From Mageeibacillus sp. UBA5439 (GTDB taxonomy: Bacteria; Bacillota; Clostridia; Saccharofermentanales; DTU023), in assembly GCA_002427505.1 (NCBI GenBank), contig DIRJ01000046.1, forward strand, positions 13,948 through 22,895: a DNA stretch of 8,948 bases, given 5' to 3'. Every line of letters starts with the position of its first letter. Position 1 is the first letter of the stretch. The notes under the pieces were generated by a model that worked only from the letters and a program-made list of their open reading frames with translations, searched no databases and was not told the DNA's origin. Both the position numbers and the translations under genes were made by a program. This document shows positions 5,120 through 8,948 of the stretch, one piece after another.

Positions 5120-6889
5120 CTAGCGGGCCAGGACAGACTTGTTTTTGCCGCTGTATTTTCCCTGATAAAGAGCGACGTCAGCCCTGTTGATCAGCTGGCT
5201 TACAGACTCGTTTTCCCTGATAGTGGCCACACCAATGGTTATGGTTACGCACAAAAAGGGGTCAGCCTGGCTGCAGGTGATCTCCTGCACCTTGCTGCGC
5301 AGCTTTTCCGCGCGGTCATAAGCATCAGCTTCACCCAGACCGGGCAGGAGCAGCAAAAACTCCTCGCCGCCCCAGCGGGAGACGATATCATATTCCCTGA
5401 CACTGGAACACAAAGCCTCCGCGAGTATTTTCAGAACCTGGTCACCGACCTCGTGCCCGTGTGTGTCATTGACAACTTTAAAATCGTCAATATCGGCGAT
5501 CATGACGGAAAACTCTTCCTGGAGTCTCTTGAAGACCTCTAATTCTTCGCGCAGGCGTTCATCCATGTGCCTGCGATTGTAGAGGCCGGTTAAGGCATCA
5601 ATCCGGGAAGTGTGGTCCAGCACCTGATTTAACTCTGCTAATTTAGCATTGGCATCACTTAGTTCGAGTGTTCTTTCTGCCACAGTGCCCTCCAGAGATT
5701 CGTTTAAAAGCCTGATTTCCGTTTCCGCCTTAGTGCGTCTGCGTATATTGCGGACGAGATTGAAGATTAAGCCTGACTGCAGTGTGATGATGGCTGCGAC
5801 AATTAATACTAACTGCCAATGCTCCTGCAAAAAGCTCTTTTCGCCGTAGAGAATGATACTGCCGGCCGGCAGGCGGCTGGCGCTGATCTTCCACTCATCC
5901 AAAACTTTTTGATCAAAGACATAACGGTGATAGCGTTCAATGTCTGTGTAAATAGTTGGTGCGACACCATCAAGCAGGTCTATGACCATGTTGCCAGCAT
6001 CTTCTCCCAGCAGGGAAATATCATGGAGATAGCCTCCGACAATGCCATTGCCAATATATTGCTGCTGGGTACCAAAAACGGGAAGCCGGATGGAACTTGT
6101 CAGGAAGGGCAAAGAGCTGGCAGAGACGAAGGATTCTCCTTCGATGTCTGTCGTCCAGCGGGAGTAGAGCACTGCCGAATCGGGCGGTGCATTCCTTAAG
6201 GTGCTTAGCATATCAGCGTTGGACCTGCGGTTTGTATAGACGAAAGTTACTTTATCTTCAAAATTTACTGCATCCTCCTGGGCCAGGCGGAGCAGGATTT
6301 GCTCTTCATATGAATTGCCGAGTACAACATAAATATTCTTTGTCTGGGGCAGAAGATCCAGTATCAGCTGGTAATTTGCTGCGAAAGAATCGTTGCCCGG
6401 CAACAAATAATTCTTTGTAAACTGATCAATGGGGACAGATGATTTCCCTGCTTTGGCGGGAGCACAGGCAACAATGGGGAGATTGCCAAACAGTTCCTTC
6501 TTATACCGCAAAAGAAGATCAGACACACCGTCGGAGGCAACTATAATGTCAGGAGTCCAATTCGCATGCTGCAATTTGTAGGCAAATAGATCAACTGTTT
6601 TTTGCAGAAAAACCGCGTCGTGCGGGATCTTGTTTATTTCGAGATACTCATAGGAAAAATCATAGTGATAGCGGTCGTCCTGCTCCAGTGCCTTGCGTAA
6701 ACCGCTGTTGAATAAATCCTGATAGGGATGATCAGCGGCATTCAGGTGTATGACCAGGACATGCCGTTCGGGAACGGGAAGCACAGTTTTGTCACTGGCA
6801 GCAGCTGCATTCCCGGAGAAGGCTCCAAGCACCAGGAGCAGGACTCCGGCCATTGCTAAAAAAATTCTGCTTCTGGGTATTTTTCGCAT
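5120..6889 (-). CDS. Membrane diguanylate cyclase with ABC-type extracellular sensor
   Basis: This 589-residue protein should make cyclic di-GMP in the cytosol in response to an extracellular ligand. A signal peptide occupies 1-31 (RK-rich start, hydrophobic 9-24, likely cut after NAAAA). Residues about 40-350 resemble the ABC_sub_bind (TrpX-like, PF04392) fold used as a sensor: VLVIHLN opening, DIIVASDG near the first third, and IYVVLGN. One transmembrane helix lies at about 358-380, followed by basic RRRTKAE and a coiled-coil linker at about 385-425. The GGDEF domain starts DALTGLYNRR (431). The active motif GGEEF is at 507-511 and the I-site REYD at 498-501, both intact. The ATG is preceded by a weak GGGAAG at seven bases. 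The gene lies 128 bases downstream of an amino-acid importer operon on the same strand, which hints, without proof, that the sensor may monitor a related solute. Confidence 0.93.
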   Translation of the reverse strand: MRKIPRSRIFLAMAGVLLLVLGAFSGNAAAASDKTVLPVPERHVLVIHLNAADHPYQDLFNSGLRKALEQDDRYHYDFSYEYLEINKIPHDAVFLQKTVDLFAYKLQHANWTPDIIVASDGVSDLLLRYKKELFGNLPIVACAPAKAGKSSVPIDQFTKNYLLPGNDSFAANYQLILDLLPQTKNIYVVLGNSYEEQILLRLAQEDAVNFEDKVTFVYTNRRSNADMLSTLRNAPPDSAVLYSRWTTDIEGESFVSASSLPFLTSSIRLPVFGTQQQYIGNGIVGGYLHDISLLGEDAGNMVIDLLDGVAPTIYTDIERYHRYVFDQKVLDEWKISASRLPAGSIILYGEKSFLQEHWQLVLIVAAIITLQSGLIFNLVRNIRRRTKAETEIRLLNESLEGTVAERTLELSDANAKLAELNQVLDHTSRIDALTGLYNRRHMDERLREELEVFKRLQEEFSVMIADIDDFKVVNDTHGHEVGDQVLKILAEALCSSVREYDIVSRWGGEEFLLLLPGLGEADAYDRAEKLRSKVQEITCSQADPFLCVTITIGVATIRENESVSQLINRADVALYQGKYSGKNKSVLAR

Positions 6890-6938
6890 TCCAGCACTTC
6901 CCGGGAAACAATTAACAGCTATTCACTGTACACTCTTT

Positions 6939-6950
6939 GCTCTTGAGAGC
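6939..6950. promoter_or_regulatory. Palindrome GCTCT-TG-AGAGC in the leader of the membrane cyclase gene
   Basis: These are perfect 5-base arms round two bases, about 50 bases before the ATG and about 25-35 bases after the predicted transcription start. It could be an operator or a minor RNA fold. The factor is unknown. Confidence 0.25.
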
Positions 6951-6980
6951 TATTACATCATCTATACATATATACCATAT

Positions 6981-7009
6981 ATTTTATTTAATTAAAGCTA
7001 TAGGGGCAA
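6981..7009 (-). promoter_or_regulatory. Candidate promoter for the membrane diguanylate cyclase
   Basis: On the minus strand, TTGCCC (7004-7009, 4 of 6) and TAAAAT (6981-6986, 5 of 6) are spaced by 17 bases, within a very AT-rich patch (6959-6997). Transcription would start near 6974 and leave an 85-base leader. No clear terminator separates this gene from the transporter operon: the only stem there, 6994-6999 with 7013-7018, has no U-tract on the minus strand. Read-through from the operon is therefore possible. Confidence 0.45.
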
Positions 7010-7017
7010 AGCAGCTT

Positions 7018-7848
7018 TTACATGGCCTTTACTTTGGACAGAAATTCCCTGGTCCTGGCATTCTGCGGATTGCTGAATAATTGCTCAGGGCTGCTGTCTT
7101 CAGTGATCCGGCCTTCATCCATAAACAAAACCCGGCTGGCGACCTCTTTGGCAAAGCCCATTTCATGAGTGACAATCAGCATGGTCATGCCGGCCTCGGC
7201 CAGAGACCTGATCAGATCCAGAACTTCGCCCACCATTTCCGGATCCAGAGAGGAAGTCGGTTCGTCAAATAAGATTACTTTCGGATTCATGGCCAGGGCC
7301 CGGATAATGGCTACCCTTTGCTGTTGGCCACCGGATAAAGTAGACGGGTAGACGTCCCTTTTATCTTCAAGACCGATTTTTTGCAGGAGATTAAGGGCCT
7401 GATCCTGCACCTCTGCCCTGATCGTGCCCGCAGTAGTGTCAAATTCAATCAGGCGCTTCTTGTTTTTTCTGAATAAATTACCTGCCTTTATGAGCAAGTT
7501 CTGCCGCCGGGCTTTTCTCAGCTTAGTCAATCTTATATGCAGGGGTGCCATCATGATGTTTTCCAGGACAGTCTTGTTATTGAATAAGTTAAACTGCTGA
7601 AAAACCATGCCCATCTTTTGCCGGTGCAGGTCCAGCCCGGCCTTTTGCTCAGTCAGATTAATACCTTCAAAAATGATAGAGCCGCTGCTGGCTTCCTCCA
7701 TTAAGTTCAGGCAGCGCAGCAAAGTACTTTTGCCGCTGCCGGAAGGGCCGATGATGGCAATTTTCTCGCCTTTTTCCACAGTAAAAGATATGTCCTGCAG
7801 TACCTTGAGTTTGCCGTAATTCTTATTAAGACTGATGACTTCTATCAC
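7018..7848 (-). CDS. Polar amino-acid ABC importer, ATP-binding subunit (GlnQ/HisP type)
   Basis: This is the cytoplasmic ATPase that drives the importer encoded just upstream. All catalytic motifs are present: Walker A GPSGSGKST (34-42), Q-loop VFQQFNLF (82-89, Q84), signature LSGGQ (171-175), Walker B VILFDE (191-196) with catalytic Glu196, D-loop SSLDP (199-203) and His228. The family is usually near 240 residues and this protein has 276. The excess lies between the Q-loop and the signature, where 65 residues separate the APL block from LSGGQ's preceding proline, against about 31 in E. coli GlnQ. The added part (roughly 107-145) is rich in Lys and Arg. The start is GTG, with AAGGAG eleven bases upstream; the gene overlaps the permease end by 23 bases, implying translational coupling. 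The substrate is probably a polar amino acid, not further defined. Confidence 0.96.
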   Translation of the reverse strand: MIEVISLNKNYGKLKVLQDISFTVEKGEKIAIIGPSGSGKSTLLRCLNLMEEASSGSIIFEGINLTEQKAGLDLHRQKMGMVFQQFNLFNNKTVLENIMMAPLHIRLTKLRKARRQNLLIKAGNLFRKNKKRLIEFDTTAGTIRAEVQDQALNLLQKIGLEDKRDVYPSTLSGGQQQRVAIIRALAMNPKVILFDEPTSSLDPEMVGEVLDLIRSLAEAGMTMLIVTHEMGFAKEVASRVLFMDEGRITEDSSPEQLFSNPQNARTREFLSKVKAM

Positions 7849-8542
7849 TTTTTCTGAGACTCCTTTCCATGGCTTTAATCAGGCTTGATATGATCAGGAC
7901 CAGGACTATGTAGATCAGGGCCATGAAGAGGTAGGGGACCATGAATTCATAGTTATTGGTGCCTATGTAATTGAAGGCCACATACAAATCAATGGCTCCG
8001 ACGAAACTGACAACGGAGGTCTCTTTAATCAGGGAAATAAATTCATTGCCAATGGTCGGGAGAATATTCTTGACCGCCTGCGGCACGACTATCTTGCCCA
8101 TGGAGACACCGTAGCCCAGACCGAGAGCTCTGCCCGCTTCCATCTGCCCGGGATCCACAGACAAAATACCGCCCCGCATGATCTCGGAGACATAGGCACC
8201 GCTGTTTAATCCGAAAACCAGGATACAGACATTCAGCGAAGACATATTGATTTGCAGGAGGGGGAGCACGACATAGTAGGTGACCAGCAGCTGAACGACG
8301 ATAGGGGTACCCCGGAACAGACTGACATAAAATCTGCAGATACCCTTGAGAAAGCTGCTGAGTCTGCTTTTAGCGGGATGCACCAGAGTGGCTGCGATAG
8401 CTGTACCGATGACAATCCCGATGATCAGGCCGAAAACGGCGATTAACATAGTGTTTTTAAGCCCTTCGAGCACTCTGGCGTATCCATTGTGTGCATAAAA
8501 AGCCTGCCAGAACTTCTCAAATTTAATGCTGAAATTATCCAT
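7826..8542 (-). CDS. Polar amino-acid ABC importer, permease subunit (HisM/GlnP type)
   Basis: This 238-residue inner-membrane subunit forms the transport channel, presumably as a homodimer because only one permease gene is present. About five hydrophobic segments are visible: roughly 31-53, 70-97, 102-119, 168-190 and 202-222. The N-terminal GLKNTMLIA and FRGTPIVVQL (76-85) patterns are typical of the HisM family. The cytoplasmic EAA loop, which docks on the ATPase, is EAGRALGLGYG through PQAVKNILP (135-162). The ATG is preceded by AAGGAG five bases upstream. The gene's last 23 bases overlap the ATPase gene. It lies 79 bases downstream of the binding-protein gene with a terminator between, so its expression should be lower than that of the binding protein. 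Confidence 0.96.
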   Translation of the reverse strand: MDNFSIKFEKFWQAFYAHNGYARVLEGLKNTMLIAVFGLIIGIVIGTAIAATLVHPAKSRLSSFLKGICRFYVSLFRGTPIVVQLLVTYYVVLPLLQINMSSLNVCILVFGLNSGAYVSEIMRGGILSVDPGQMEAGRALGLGYGVSMGKIVVPQAVKNILPTIGNEFISLIKETSVVSFVGAIDLYVAFNYIGTNNYEFMVPYLFMALIYIVLVLIISSLIKAMERSLRKSDRSHQS

Positions 8543-8564
8543 GCTTACTCCTTAGGCTTTTCTC

Positions 8565-8599
8565 AAAAAATCCCCGTTCATAAAATGAGACGGGGATTT
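8565..8599 (-). terminator. Strong intrinsic terminator between binding protein and permease
   Basis: The arms 8568-8581 and 8585-8599 pair over 14 base pairs (AAATCCCCGT with ACGGGGATTT, then TCAT with ATGA), with one bulged G (8589) and an AAA loop. On the minus strand the stem is followed by six U. No room remains for another promoter before the permease ATG at 8542. The element therefore probably lets a fraction of polymerases through and sets the ratio of binding protein to permease and ATPase. Confidence 0.88.
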
Positions 8600-8621
8600 G
8601 CCAACTGATTTCTAACCGCTT

Positions 8622-8948
8622 TTAGCCGAGCTTATTAATGGATTCAACTATAAAGAGAGCCGGCGCTTCGTCGATGACGACATACTTAATGTTTCCGTTG
8701 ATCATATCCTGGACTGCCAGTGAACCGGCCTTGTAGCCGACGGTCTCAACTGCATAGCCGTCAAAGCCCCAATCTTCATCACCCTCCAGATAGAACTGGC
8801 CGGTTGTGCCGGTTTGAACGCCTATCTTGGTAGTGGAGTCCAGTCCGCCCAGCACCTCTTCAACATCGCTGACGCTAGTACATTTGTCGAAGGAGGAATC
8901 ATTTGCCATCACGATCAGTTTCTGTGAAGCGTCGTAATATTTGTCAGA
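8622..8948 (-). CDS. Amino-acid ABC importer substrate-binding protein (partial, C-terminal part)
   Basis: The frame runs off the right edge with 108 codons plus stop visible, so the signal peptide and first lobe are outside the window. The visible part fits SBP_bac_3 (family 3). SDKYYDASQKLIV is the hinge-region motif usually written F-S-x-x-Y-Y. Next comes KIGVQTGTTGQFYLEGD, then ETVGYKAGSLAVQDMINGNIKYVVIDEAPA. An in-frame GTG at 8910-8912 is internal, not the start, since family sequence continues upstream of it. Most family 3 proteins carry about 45 further residues after the IDEAPA strand (E-x-Y-A-I-A-V and a final helix). Here the stop follows only 13 residues later (ALFIVESINKLG region) and the terminator comes immediately after. 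This is either a natural short variant or a truncation. The gene should be the first or most expressed of the operon, feeding amino acid to the permease. Confidence 0.92.
   Translation of the reverse strand, partial: SDKYYDASQKLIVMANDSSFDKCTSVSDVEEVLGGLDSTTKIGVQTGTTGQFYLEGDEDWGFDGYAVETVGYKAGSLAVQDMINGNIKYVVIDEAPALFIVESINKLG

Noticed and set aside
5819..6420. Plus-strand open frames opposite the membrane cyclase
   Set aside because: They overlap each other and a clear sensor domain, and have no recognisable motifs.
6994..7018. Terminator of the transporter operon from AAAGCT/AGCTTT arms
   Set aside because: The stem overlaps the stop codon, is AT-rich with a 13-base loop, and is not followed by a U-tract on the minus strand.
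8907..8912. GTG or ATG near 8910 as the start of a short 96-residue protein
   Set aside because: The frame continues upstream to the window edge with family 3 binding-protein sequence (YYDASQKLIV), so these codons are internal.

Overview
The window looks like chromosomal DNA of a Bacillota bacterium (Clostridia or Negativicutes type). This is inferred from strong AGGAGG-type ribosome sites, TTG and GTG starts beside ATG, intrinsic terminators with U-tracts, and the protein families present. Base composition is near balanced by eye. No rRNA, tRNA, CRISPR array, insertion sequence or phage gene was seen.

Layout, left to right. Bases 1-190 hold no recognised gene. Bases 191-1819 (minus) encode a soluble triple-PAS diguanylate cyclase. 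A 334-base divergent intergenic region follows, rich in inverted repeats, and leads into aspA (aspartate ammonia-lyase, plus strand, 2154-3572). The gap after aspA (3574-3715) is filled by a 44-bp tandem repeat built round the palindrome GTGCC(A/T)GGCAC. One further copy of that palindrome and its left arm lies upstream of aspA. Converging on the repeat is a two-gene minus-strand operon: a GNAT acetyltransferase (4335-4874) followed by a DUF3783-like protein (3721-4320), with a promoter and leader hairpin to its right.

The right half holds a second, exported and membrane-anchored diguanylate cyclase with an ABC-type ligand-binding sensor domain (5120-6889, minus). Next is a polar amino-acid ABC importer operon read right to left: a partial substrate-binding protein (8622-8948), a permease (7826-8542) and an ATPase (7018-7848). 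A strong intrinsic terminator sits between the binding protein and the permease, so the membrane and ATPase genes probably depend on read-through.

Together the genes suggest amino-acid uptake and breakdown (importer, aspartase yielding fumarate and ammonium) beside two cyclic-di-GMP synthases that sense different signals. That link is inference from proximity only. The most unusual features are the palindromic repeats bracketing aspA, an insertion of about 34 residues in the transporter ATPase, and the short C-terminus of the binding protein. No clearly new multi-gene system was found.
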